Positions 8,299-15,668 of a stretch of 55,323 nucleotides of DNA are shown piece after piece. This DNA is from Streptomyces cacaoi (lineage in GTDB: Bacteria > Actinomycetota > Actinomycetes > Streptomycetales > Streptomycetaceae), in the NCBI RefSeq assembly GCF_006539165.1, contig NZ_BJMM01000045.1, positions 1 through 55,323 of the forward strand, read 5' to 3'. How positions within the stretch are numbered: position 1 is the stretch's first letter; each line of letters starts with the position of its first letter. Position numbers and translations under genes: made by a program. The notes under the pieces were generated by a model. That model made no database searches and was not told where the DNA came from. It saw only the letters and a list, made by a program, of their open reading frames with translations.

Positions 8299-9237
8299 AT
8301 GACCGAGCGGCTCAGCACCGAGGGGCTGCGCTACGCGCGGGCGGTCGCCGAGGCCAAGTCCTTCAGTGCCGCGGCCAAGGCGTACGGGGTGACGCAGCCG
8401 GCGCTGTCGAACGGGATCGCCAAGCTGGAGGAACGGCTGGGCGGGAAGCTCTTCGAGCGCTCCCCGCGCGGGGTGGCCCCCACCGCCTTCGGCGCACGGA
8501 TGCTGCCGCTGATCTCCTCCGCCGTGGCGGCGCTGGACGCGGTCGCGGCCGAGGCCGGGCGGCTGACCGCACCCGGGCGGCGAAGGATCCGCATGGGGGT
8601 CTCGCCGCTGATCGCCTCCGAGCTGGTCGCCCGCGCCTTCGCCCTGGTCCGCCACCTGCCCGAGGCCCCGGACCTGGTGCTGCGCGAGGCCGACATGGAA
8701 GACCTGCGCCACGGGCTGCGCACCGGCGGGACCGACATCATCCTCATCCCCGCCGTGGCCGCGATGCCGCGCTTCGAGCACCGCGTCATCGACGTCGAGC
8801 CGATGGTGGTCGTCGGACCCGAGGACCGGCAGAGCGGGGCCCCGGTGGAACTCCCCGAGGTCGGCGACGAGCAGTTCATCCTCGTCCCCGACACCTGCGG
8901 CCTGACGACCTTCACCCACCGCCTCTTCCAGGCACACGAACTGCCGCTGCGCACCTACCCCGGCGAGGCCGCCGGCTACAGCGTGTTGCAGGACTGGGCG
9001 CGGCTGGGCCTCGGCTCCGCCCTGGTTCCGCGCTCCAAACTGTCCGCGCCCGACACCCCGCACCGCCCGCTCGTGGACGCGGGACGGGAGGTCGAGCTGT
9101 CCTTCGAGGCGGTGTGGAGCGCCGGCTCCCCCCTCTCCGCCGACCTGCTCCGGCTGGCCGACGGCCTCGCAGCCGCGCGCCGCACCGGGGATCCGCAGAC
9201 GGAACGCACCGGAGAACCGCAGACGGAAGGGGCCTGA
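8299..9237 (+). CDS. LysR-family transcriptional regulator
   Basis: This is 312 residues, the normal LysR length. The N-terminal winged helix covers about residues 8-66 with the classic AKSFSAAAKAYGVTQPALSNGI recognition segment. A periplasmic-binding-protein-like effector domain follows (about residues 90-290, from RRRIRMGVSPLIASEL). The ATG at 8299 is preceded by AAGGAA. It is co-oriented with the TPR gene upstream and the dehydrogenase downstream; the CATA-N8-TTATG dyads suggest it controls the TPR gene and itself. The 3' end carries a short direct repeat encoding GDPQTER/GEPQTEG. Confidence 0.9.
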   Translation: MTERLSTEGLRYARAVAEAKSFSAAAKAYGVTQPALSNGIAKLEERLGGKLFERSPRGVAPTAFGARMLPLISSAVAALDAVAAEAGRLTAPGRRRIRMGVSPLIASELVARAFALVRHLPEAPDLVLREADMEDLRHGLRTGGTDIILIPAVAAMPRFEHRVIDVEPMVVVGPEDRQSGAPVELPEVGDEQFILVPDTCGLTTFTHRLFQAHELPLRTYPGEAAGYSVLQDWARLGLGSALVPRSKLSAPDTPHRPLVDAGREVELSFEAVWSAGSPLSADLLRLADGLAAARRTGDPQTERTGEPQTEGA

Positions 9238-9618
9238 CCACGCCCCTCGCCTCGACCGGCCGGCCTCGCCCCTCGCGTGCTCTCCCTCAGCCCGCGCTCG
9301 ACGCCAACGGCCTCACCACCGAGCTGCGCAACGGCCCACTCGCCCCTCCGGCCGAAGCCCGTGAGCACATACCGTGACCGCCGCGACGGCCGGGCCCCCG
9401 CCCCCGAGCGCCCCCGCTCCCGGGTGGTTGCTCCCCCGACCCCGTGTTTTACTGCCGATACGGCGGCCTACCGCCGATACGGCTGCCTCCACCGTTCGAT
9501 CCGGCGTCCCCGCACCGCACCCGCACGCACGCACCGCACCGCCGCACGGCCCCGCCCCGGCGCGAGTCACCGGACCCGCTTCCGGCATCGGGCCCGCAGC
9601 GGCCGGAGGGAGTCAGCG
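9238..9618. other. Intergenic region before the short-chain dehydrogenase
   Basis: This 380-bp region has no credible gene; open frames have poor composition. It contains two copies of GCCGATACGGC (9454-9464 and 9473-9483), each a GCCG-N3-CGGC dyad, 19 bp apart start to start. They form a plausible regulator-binding tandem site about 140-165 bp before the dehydrogenase start. Confidence 0.5.
9454..9483. promoter_or_regulatory. Tandem GCCGATACGGC dyads, candidate operator
   Basis: Two identical 11-bp dyads start 19 bp apart, nearly two helical turns. They lie in the leader region of the dehydrogenase gene and follow an unusually T-rich stretch (GTTTT). The binding protein is unknown. Confidence 0.4.
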
Positions 9619-10503
9619 ATGGGCACCTATGTCGTCACCGGATCCGCCTCCGGTATCGGCGCCGCCACGACGCATCTGCTGGAGGACGAGGGGCACACCG
9701 TCATCGGCGTCGACGTGCTGGAGACCACCGTCCGAGCCGACCTCAGCACCCCGCAGGGCCGCGCCGACGCCGTCACCGGGATCCGCACGGCCCTGCGCGG
9801 CGGGCACCTGGACGGCATCGCCGCCGTCGCGGGCGCCGGGGCGCACCTGGACGACCCGGGCAAGGTGCTCGCGGTGAACTACTTCGCCCCGGTCGCCGTG
9901 CTGGAGGGGCTGCGCCGCGAGCTGGCGGCGGGCGGGGAGGGCCGCGCCGTCGTCGTCTCGTCCAACTCGGCGGGCACCGCGCCGCTGATCGACGAGACGC
10001 TGGTGCGCACGGTGCTGACCGGCGACGAGGAGGCCGCCCTGGAGCGGGCCCGCGGCCGGCACATCGAGCTGCCCGAGGAGATCGCCGAGAGCGCACCCAG
10101 CATCACCGCCTACGCCTCGTCGAAGCTGGCCCTGTCGCTGTGGGTACGGCGCACCGCCGTCACCGCGGAGTGGGCCCGCGAGGGGCTGCTGCTGAACGCC
10201 GTCGCACCGGGCGCCGTCCTCAGCCCGTCCGTCCGCTCCGCCATCCCGCCGGACACCGACCCGGACAACTTTCCGACGCCCATCCCGCTCGGCGTCTTCG
10301 GGCAGCCGGAGGACGTCGCCTTCTGGGTGCACCAGTTCCTCCGCCCGCAGGCCCGCTTCACCACGGGGACGGTCCTGTACGTGGACGGCGGCACCGACGC
10401 GGCCATGCGCCCCGAGGGCTCCCCGCTGCCCCTCGCACCCCCCGAAGAAGCCGGCGCGGCCGAGGACGCAGCCGGGGACGGTGAGGGCACCCGGGGGCCG
10501 TGA
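9619..10503 (+). CDS. Short-chain dehydrogenase/reductase (SDR), hydroxysteroid-dehydrogenase-like
   Basis: This 294-residue Rossmann enzyme starts at ATG 9619 behind GGAGGGAGTCAGCG. The cofactor loop TGSASGIG is at residues 7-14. The catalytic Ser is in VVVSSNSAG, and the Tyr/Lys pair is in YASSK. The C-terminal TGTVLYVDGGTDA closes the fold. The compressed N-terminal region, with VDVLETTVRADL after the second strand, resembles 3-alpha-hydroxysteroid and related NAD-dependent SDRs. The substrate is not predictable. A tail of about 30 residues rich in Pro, Glu and Gly follows the domain. It may be regulated by the tandem dyads upstream. Confidence 0.88.
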   Translation: MGTYVVTGSASGIGAATTHLLEDEGHTVIGVDVLETTVRADLSTPQGRADAVTGIRTALRGGHLDGIAAVAGAGAHLDDPGKVLAVNYFAPVAVLEGLRRELAAGGEGRAVVVSSNSAGTAPLIDETLVRTVLTGDEEAALERARGRHIELPEEIAESAPSITAYASSKLALSLWVRRTAVTAEWAREGLLLNAVAPGAVLSPSVRSAIPPDTDPDNFPTPIPLGVFGQPEDVAFWVHQFLRPQARFTTGTVLYVDGGTDAAMRPEGSPLPLAPPEEAGAAEDAAGDGEGTRGP

Positions 10504-10632
10504 GCCGGCGTTTTCCCGGCACACCCCGGGGTCTGTTACTCTTTTCCGGCGACGTCAACCCCCGCCGGGAAGCCCCCGGAGGACCGGGAGCACACGGCGC
10601 ACTGTGCGAGACTGGTTCTCGCGCAACAGCTT

Positions 10633-10707
10633 GGTCCTGTGGAGCAGTTTGGAGTGCTCGCCACCCTGTCAAGGTGGAGGCCGCGGGTTCAAATCCCGTC
10701 AGGACCG
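10633..10707 (+). tRNA. tRNA-Asp (anticodon GTC), copy 1
   Basis: Acceptor GGTCCTG pairs with CAGGACC (10700-10706), discriminator G. The anticodon arm is CCACC-CTGTCAA-GGTGG with anticodon GTC, and the T arm is CGGGTTCAAATCCCG. It is identical over 75 nt to the copy at 19894. CCA is not encoded. Confidence 0.95.
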
Positions 10708-10742
10708 CTCTCCTTGGGAAGCACACCGTCCCGAGGGTGCGC

Positions 10743-10816
10743 GGCTGGGTAGCTCAGTTGGTACGAGCGTCCGCCTGAAAAGCGGAAGGTCGCCGGTTCG
10801 ACCCCGGCCCCAGCCA
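10743..10816 (+). tRNA. tRNA-Phe (anticodon GAA)
   Basis: Acceptor GGCTGGG pairs with CCCAGCC (10809-10815), discriminator A. The anticodon arm is TCCGC-CTGAAAA-GCGGA with GAA at 10777-10779. The T arm is GCCGG-TTCGACC-CCGGC. It lies 35 bp after tRNA-Asp, so the two are probably co-transcribed. Confidence 0.95.
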
Positions 10817-10827
10817 CAGTGCATGTC

Positions 10828-10858
10828 GAAGGCCCCGCCCGCGAGGGACGGGGCCTTC
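10828..10858 (+). terminator. Terminator of the tRNA-Asp/tRNA-Phe unit
   Basis: GAAGGCCCCG (10828-10837) and CGGGGCCTTC (10849-10858) form a perfect 10-bp stem directly after tRNA-Phe. Confidence 0.75.
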
Positions 10859-10890
10859 TGCATGTGCGGCGGGTGTTCCGGTGGATCCGC

Positions 10891-12015
10891 TCATCCGCCG
10901 GGTGCCGCCGCGTGGGCCGGGCCGCCGGTGGCGCGCGGGGCCCGGCCGCCGGGGTGGCGGTGGCGCCAGATCCAGAAGACGGTGCAGGAGACGAGGGCCC
11001 AGGCCGCCAGCACCAGGTACGGCTGGATCAGTTGGTGGTCGGGGAAGTAGACGGCCGTGTGCTGGGCGTTGACGGAGGCTCCGGGCGGCAGCCAGCGGCC
11101 GATCTCGCCGAGCACGGACGGCAGCAGCGGCCAGGAGACGGCCCCGCCCGAGGAGGGGTTGCCGAGCAGCACCATCAGTCCCCAGGTGGGGATCATGGCC
11201 CAGCGGCCGAAGAGGGTGTTGAACATGGTGAAGACCATGCCGCTGGTGAAGAGCGTGAGGGCGAGGATCATCCAGGACTGCACGAAGGGCAGCCGCAGGG
11301 TGTGCAGCCCCCAGTCGACGACGGCGGCGATGACGAAGCCGCCGAGCAAGGCGTAGGCCACGGTGAAGGCGATCCGCTCGGGCGGGTTGAGCGCGCGGGC
11401 GTGGACGCTGAGCTGAATGGCGCCGACGAAGCCGATGATGACGGCGGCCAGCGAGATGTAGAAGATCGCCAGGCCGCGCGGATCGCCCTTGTTGAGCGGC
11501 TTGAGGTCCCGCACCTGCACCGGCACGTCGATCTTCTTGCCGACCTGCGGGCCCGCCTGCTGGAACAGCTGCGCGACCGAGGCGCCCGAGGCGCTGGACA
11601 CGTCCAGCTCGACGCCCTTGGGCTGCTCGACCCGCATGATCGCGAAGATCTGCTGTGCCTCGACGGCCTGTTCCGCCTGGTCACGGGTGCGGAAGTGGCG
11701 CAGCTCCAGGGAGGAGCCGAGCGCCTTCTCCATACCGAGCACGAACTTCTCGCGCTCCTGGGAGCTGTGCGGCTTGCCGACGACGCCGACGGGCACGTTG
11801 TGCGGGGTCGGATTGGCCATCGCGTACGTGTACGAGCCGGCGAAGAGCCCGGCGGCGGCCGCGAGGATCAGCACGAGCACCGAGGCGGGGAAGAAGGGCG
11901 AGTCCTTGAAGGCCCGCCACTTCTCCCCCGCGCTCGACGGACGGCCGTGCGCACCGTGCGGCCCGCGCTGCTCGGGCGGGCCGGGGTGTCCGTGCGGCTC
12001 GTGCTGCTCGCTCAT
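10891..12015 (-). CDS. DUF3533/YhgE-like ABC-2-type membrane protein
   Basis: This 374-residue protein has a His/Pro-rich cytosolic N-terminus and one helix (about residues 45-65). An extracytoplasmic region of about 115 residues follows, then five hydrophobic segments from IFYISLAAVIIGFVGAI to LVLAAWALVSCTVFWIW. This layout matches the YhgE/Pip and DUF3533 relatives of ABC-2 permeases, which often act without a dedicated ATPase. ATG 12015 (MSEQHEP) is preferred over the GTG three codons upstream at 12024. It is the last gene of a minus-strand run and starts 27 bp after ccdA. Whether it belongs functionally to the thiol system is unclear. Confidence 0.7.
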   Translation of the reverse strand: MSEQHEPHGHPGPPEQRGPHGAHGRPSSAGEKWRAFKDSPFFPASVLVLILAAAAGLFAGSYTYAMANPTPHNVPVGVVGKPHSSQEREKFVLGMEKALGSSLELRHFRTRDQAEQAVEAQQIFAIMRVEQPKGVELDVSSASGASVAQLFQQAGPQVGKKIDVPVQVRDLKPLNKGDPRGLAIFYISLAAVIIGFVGAIQLSVHARALNPPERIAFTVAYALLGGFVIAAVVDWGLHTLRLPFVQSWMILALTLFTSGMVFTMFNTLFGRWAMIPTWGLMVLLGNPSSGGAVSWPLLPSVLGEIGRWLPPGASVNAQHTAVYFPDHQLIQPYLVLAAWALVSCTVFWIWRHRHPGGRAPRATGGPAHAAAPGG

Positions 12016-12042
12016 GCAAAACACACTAAGCGCGCATTTTGC

Positions 12043-13128
12043 TCATTTCTCCTGCACGTCCGTCTTCCGTGCCCCTCCGGCTCCCCTGCGCCCGGCTTCC
12101 CCACGCCCTTCGGGCACCCCGGATGCACCGGACACCCCGGACACCGGGACTGCGCCGTCCGCTTCAGCCGATTCCGCCGACTCGACCACTTCGGCCGCTT
12201 CGGCCGGTTCAGCCGCCTCGGCCGGTTCGATCGGTTCAGCCGCCTCGGCCGGTTCGGTCGGTTCGCCGTCCGGGAGAGCGTCGGCCGCCCCCTCGGCGTC
12301 CGCGTCCCGGTCATGGCGACGGCTGCGCAGCCGGTGGACGAGGAGCGCGGCGGCGGCGACGAGGACGAGCGCCGGTACGAGGGCCGTGTCCGGTACGGCG
12401 TCGCCGAGGCGTTTGGCCCAGTTCTCGGCGCTGAAGGCGCTGTCCACGTCGAGCAGCCCGGGCAGTGCGGCCGCACCGTCGAAGGCGAGGAAGAGCACGC
12501 CCAGCAGCACGAAGAACAGGCCGGACAGCAAAGACGTCGTGTGCAGGCGCAACCTGCCGAGGGTCAGCTCCCGGCCGCGGAGCCAGCGGCGACGTCCCAG
12601 GTCGAAGCGTTCCCACAGCAGCGCCAGCAGGAACAGCGGCACCGCCATGCCCAGCCCGTACACCGCGAGCAGCACCCCGCCGTACACGGGGTTGCCGCTC
12701 ACCGCCGCGACGGTCAGCACGCTGCCGAGGATCGGTCCGGCGCAGAACCCGGCCAGGCCGTAGACGGCGCCGAGCGCGTAGACGGACAGCGCGGTCGTGG
12801 GCCGGATCCGGCCGGAGGTCTCCTGGAGGCGGCGCGAGGCGAAGCCCATGCCGAGGATCTGCGCCACGCCGAGCGCGATGATCAGCCATCCGCCGAGGGA
12901 GACGAGCAGGTCGCGGTGGCCGTAGAAGAGCCGGCCGGCGAACGAACCGGCGGCTCCGAGCGGCACCAGGGTCGTCGCCAGCCCCAGGTAGAAGATCCCG
13001 GTGCGGGCCAGCAGCCGGCCGGCCGAGTCGATCGAGTAGGCGAAGAAGGCGGGGAGCAGCAGGGCGCTGCACGGGCTGAGCAGCGCGAGCAGACCGCCGA
13101 GGAAGGCGGCGAGGTACCCGACGTCCAT
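12043..13128 (-). CDS. CcdA/DsbD-family thiol-disulfide membrane transporter
   Basis: This protein has six or more helices and the two redox Cys of the CcdA family: SPCSALLLP near residues 18-26 and GFCAGPI near 126-132. CcdA proteins pass electrons from cytoplasmic thioredoxin across the membrane to extracytoplasmic thiol proteins. The start overlaps the stop of the upstream dsbA-like gene by one base (TGATG), so the two are translationally coupled. After the last helix (PALVLVAAAALLVH) comes a cytosolic tail of about 90 residues of Glu-Pro-Ala-Glu repeats encoded by tandem DNA repeats. Tails of this kind are not needed by the family. Confidence 0.9.
   Translation of the reverse strand: MDVGYLAAFLGGLLALLSPCSALLLPAFFAYSIDSAGRLLARTGIFYLGLATTLVPLGAAGSFAGRLFYGHRDLLVSLGGWLIIALGVAQILGMGFASRRLQETSGRIRPTTALSVYALGAVYGLAGFCAGPILGSVLTVAAVSGNPVYGGVLLAVYGLGMAVPLFLLALLWERFDLGRRRWLRGRELTLGRLRLHTTSLLSGLFFVLLGVLFLAFDGAAALPGLLDVDSAFSAENWAKRLGDAVPDTALVPALVLVAAAALLVHRLRSRRHDRDADAEGAADALPDGEPTEPAEAAEPIEPAEAAEPAEAAEVVESAESAEADGAVPVSGVSGASGVPEGRGEAGRRGAGGARKTDVQEK
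12206..12256. repeat. 27-bp direct repeats within the ccdA tail
   Basis: A 24-bp segment starting GGTTCAGCCGCCTCGG occurs at 12206 and again at 12233 (27-bp period), inside a longer GGCCGGTTC-rich tract at about 12170-12270. It encodes repeated EPAEAAEP-type residues, so the repeat stays in frame. Confidence 0.7.
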
Positions 13129-14168
13129 CAGTCGCCCTCCTTGCCGTCCGCCTTCTCGCCACCCTTGCCGTCGCCCTTGCCGTCGCCGTCGGCCTTGCCG
13201 TCCGCCGTGCCGGTGCCCTCACCGCCGGAACCCTTCTTCTTCGCGGCGGCCGCGGCCCGTTCGATGGCGTCCGTGAAGACCTCGTCGGGCTGGGCGCCGG
13301 CGATGGGCTCACCGTTGACGAGGAAGGCGGGCGTGGCGCTCGCGCCCAGCCCGTACGCCTCGTTGCGGTCCTTGTCCAGCAGCTTCTTGGCGTCGTCGCT
13401 CGCGCGGTCGCGGTCGAAGCGGTCCAGGTCCTTCACTCCGGCCTGCTCGGCGATCTCGTGCAGATGGTCGTCGGTGAAGGCGTTCTTCTCGTTGCCCTTG
13501 TCGGCGTAGACGGTCCGGTAGAACTCCCAGAACCTGCCCTGCCGGCCGGCGGCGATGCCCGCGAGCGCGGCCCGCTCGGACCCCTTGCCGAAGACGGGGA
13601 AGTTGCGCCACTCGACCCGCAGCAGGCCCTTGTCGATGTACTTCTTCTCCAGCTTCGGCTCGGTGTCCCGGGCGAACTTGCCGCAGAAGGAGCAGCCGAA
13701 GTCGGCGTACTCGATCATGACGACGGGCGCGTCCTTGTCGCCCCGGGCGTAGGGGTCGTCGCCGTCCCTGCGGGCCAGCGCGAGCAGCGCCGGGTCCCCG
13801 GCGGGGGAATCGTCGGGGCGGCCCTCGACGGTGGCGTTCCCGGAAGCGGAGGAGCTCGATCCGTCGCCGGATCCGCCTCCGGACACGACGGCCTGCGAGA
13901 CCCATCCGGCCAGCAGCGCGACGACCGCCACGAGCACACCGATGATCACGCCCTTGCGGGGCTTTGCCGCACTCTTCGACGAGGCCGCGGACCTGCCGTT
14001 CTTGGCATTCCTGCCGTTCTTGGCATTCATGGCGCCGTCGGGGTTCTTGGTGCCGCCGGCGGGCTTGGTCTTCTTGGCGTTCTTGGCGTTCTTGGCGTTC
14101 TCGGCCTTCTCGGCCTTCTCGGCCTTCTCGGCGGAGCCGTCGGGCCCGGAAGCGGAGGACGATGACAT
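13128..14168 (-). CDS. Membrane-anchored DsbA-like thioredoxin-fold protein
   Basis: The 346-residue protein has a Lys/Ala/Asn-rich cytosolic N-terminus (AKNAKNAKK-type repeats), one helix (about residues 73-92), and an extracytoplasmic DsbA/DSBA-like domain. The active site is CSFC (Cys159, Cys162) after EYADFG, and the cis-proline loop is SATPAFLVNG. A Gly/Lys/Asp-rich tail follows. It likely oxidises or reduces exported proteins, with CcdA, whose gene overlaps its stop codon, as electron source. ATG 14168 gives the short hydrophilic N-terminus; longer frames upstream are unconvincing. Confidence 0.88.
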   Translation of the reverse strand: MSSSSASGPDGSAEKAEKAEKAENAKNAKNAKKTKPAGGTKNPDGAMNAKNGRNAKNGRSAASSKSAAKPRKGVIIGVLVAVVALLAGWVSQAVVSGGGSGDGSSSSASGNATVEGRPDDSPAGDPALLALARRDGDDPYARGDKDAPVVMIEYADFGCSFCGKFARDTEPKLEKKYIDKGLLRVEWRNFPVFGKGSERAALAGIAAGRQGRFWEFYRTVYADKGNEKNAFTDDHLHEIAEQAGVKDLDRFDRDRASDDAKKLLDKDRNEAYGLGASATPAFLVNGEPIAGAQPDEVFTDAIERAAAAAKKKGSGGEGTGTADGKADGDGKGDGKGGEKADGKEGD

Positions 14169-14254
14169 GGGGGAACTCCTGGTCGAACGAGGGTGGAAGA
14201 GACGAGAGGGGGTGGGGCGCGGTACGGCCGGGCCGGCCGGCGCGCGGCTCGGTG

Positions 14255-14803
14255 TCAGGCGCGGGCCACCGGGCAGGCGACCTCGCCGGCGAGCCGCCGC
14301 ACGGTCGCGACGGCGAGCAGCGCCACGGACACCACGGCGAGCAGCGGCTGCAACGGCTGCCAGATGCTGAGCGCACCCGAGGTGCCGAGCGCGAGCAGCA
14401 CCAGCTTGTTGCACACGGGGCAGCCGACGGCGAAGAAACCCAGTACGGCGCCGACGGCACCCGCCCGGGAGGACCGGCGCCCCTCGGCACCGTCCACGCC
14501 CCCGGCGGATCCGTCCCCGGGGCCCGTCCCGGCGGGAGCCGAGGCGTCGCCGGGCCCGGCGGCGTCCGGTCCGGCAGGCGCACGGCGGACGTAGGTCGCC
14601 AGGAGCAGACCGGCCAGTACGGCGGTGAGCGCCAGCGACGGGTAGCCCCACCAGGGTGTCGGCACGGAGCGGCTGAACAGCGGGTTGGGGACGACGGCCG
14701 TGGGCAGCCCGACGGCGAGGAAGGTCAGCACGGCGGCGCCTGCGGACGCGCCCCAGCGGGAGGCGGGCCAGCGGGCCACCGCACGCAGCGCGAGCGGCAG
14801 CAA
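14255..14803 (-). CDS. Four-helix membrane protein with a CPVC motif
   Basis: I chose the TTG at 14803 as start because AGAAGGAG lies seven bases upstream; this gives 182 residues. Four hydrophobic segments are visible: GASAGAAVLTFLAVGLPTAV, YPSLALTAVLAGLLL, AGAVGAVLGFFAVG and PLLAVVSVALLAVATV. CPVCNK sits at the end of the third helix, a likely redox-active or metal-binding CxxC. The family is not named with certainty. Its place 86 bp before the dsbA-like gene suggests a role in the same thiol pathway, possibly as a redox partner. Confidence 0.72.
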   Translation of the reverse strand: MLPLALRAVARWPASRWGASAGAAVLTFLAVGLPTAVVPNPLFSRSVPTPWWGYPSLALTAVLAGLLLATYVRRAPAGPDAAGPGDASAPAGTGPGDGSAGGVDGAEGRRSSRAGAVGAVLGFFAVGCPVCNKLVLLALGTSGALSIWQPLQPLLAVVSVALLAVATVRRLAGEVACPVARA

Positions 14804-14874
14804 GGACGAACTCCTTCTCGGTGTCCTGGACGGATGCGGCGCGGAACGGCACACGGGTGTGCCGTCCGGCGCAT

Positions 14875-15597
14875 CTACACGCGCAGGACGGAGAGTTCGA
14901 CGGGGCTCGGCGGCGTGGCGGGGGCGGGGCCGCGCACGGGCGGCCGGGCGTGCGCCATGCCGAGCGCGGCGTGCGAGTCGGGGGTCAGGCACGCGGGGAG
15001 GGCGAGGGGCAGCACCTGCTGTGTCCCGCTGGACGGCGCCGCCGGGAGGCCGCCTTCCGGTCCGCCTCGGGACTTGTGGCAGCTGGGCGAGCCGTTGTCG
15101 CCGCGGTCGGCGTCGGCGTGCGCCGGCGCGGTCCGCACCGCCGGGCCTGCCGCGGCGCCCCCGGCGGCCTGCGCGCCGGGGCGCACCCCGTCCGCGTGCG
15201 CCCGGGCAGCCTCCGGACTCCGTTCCCCGGACTTCCCTGCGACGGACCCGTTGCCGGAGGACGAGCCGACGGACCCGTTCGTCCAGGACGAGCCGACGGG
15301 CCCGTTCACCCGGGACGAGCCGACGGGCCCGTCCCCCCGGGGCGAGCCGACGGGCCCGGAAGCGGCAGCGCCGCCCGGGTGCGTGGTCCCGGCAGTACCG
15401 GCCAAGTGCGCGGTCCCGGCAGCACCGGCGGAGGACACGGCCCCCACCGCACCGGCCTGCTGACCGCACAGAGCGAGGAGTACGCCCAATACGAGGACGC
15501 ACACGGCGCCCACGGGCCCCACGGGGCCGAGGCGGGCGCGGACCGGCAGCACGGCGGCACGGGTCCGCCGCGCCACGTGAGGTCCGCCACCAGTCAT
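14875..15597 (-). CDS. Secreted or membrane-anchored protein with repeat region
   Basis: This 240-residue protein has an Arg-rich N-terminus and a hydrophobic helix (VGAVCVLVLGVLLALCG), then an extracytoplasmic region. The middle is a GPVGSS-type repeat encoded by four 27-bp DNA units. The C-terminal part (PSCHKS, LPACLTP, ending SPVELSVLRV) is recognisable from other streptomycetes and includes Cys and His that could bind metal. It is the first gene of the five-gene minus-strand run leading to dsbA and ccdA, so it may be a client of that pathway. Start ATG 15597 has only a weak ribosome-binding site. Confidence 0.65.
   Translation of the reverse strand: MTGGGPHVARRTRAAVLPVRARLGPVGPVGAVCVLVLGVLLALCGQQAGAVGAVSSAGAAGTAHLAGTAGTTHPGGAAASGPVGSPRGDGPVGSSRVNGPVGSSWTNGSVGSSSGNGSVAGKSGERSPEAARAHADGVRPGAQAAGGAAAGPAVRTAPAHADADRGDNGSPSCHKSRGGPEGGLPAAPSSGTQQVLPLALPACLTPDSHAALGMAHARPPVRGPAPATPPSPVELSVLRV
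15259..15360. repeat. 27-bp tandem repeat (four units) inside the secreted protein gene
   Basis: Units start at 15259, 15286, 15313 and 15340 with the shared core GACGAGCCGACGG (last unit GGCGAGCC). On the minus strand they encode GPVGSS(W/R)xN-type nonapeptides. Confidence 0.8.
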
Positions 15598-15668
15598 GCA
15601 CGCCAGCCTAACGAACCGCCCCAATTGGTTCGCCAGGCTCTTCGCCGGGGTGCGATCCTGGACGAGGT

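Noticed and set aside
6338..10503. Possible biosynthetic gene cluster (TPR, LysR, SDR)
   Set aside because: No synthase, carrier protein, ligase or transporter is present. Three genes with separate leaders do not make a recognisable cluster.
10819..13509. An 896-residue plus-strand open frame across the CcdA/DsbA operon
   Set aside because: It shadows three coupled minus-strand genes with clear family motifs. Its residues are repeat-like Gly/Gln/Arg/Glu.
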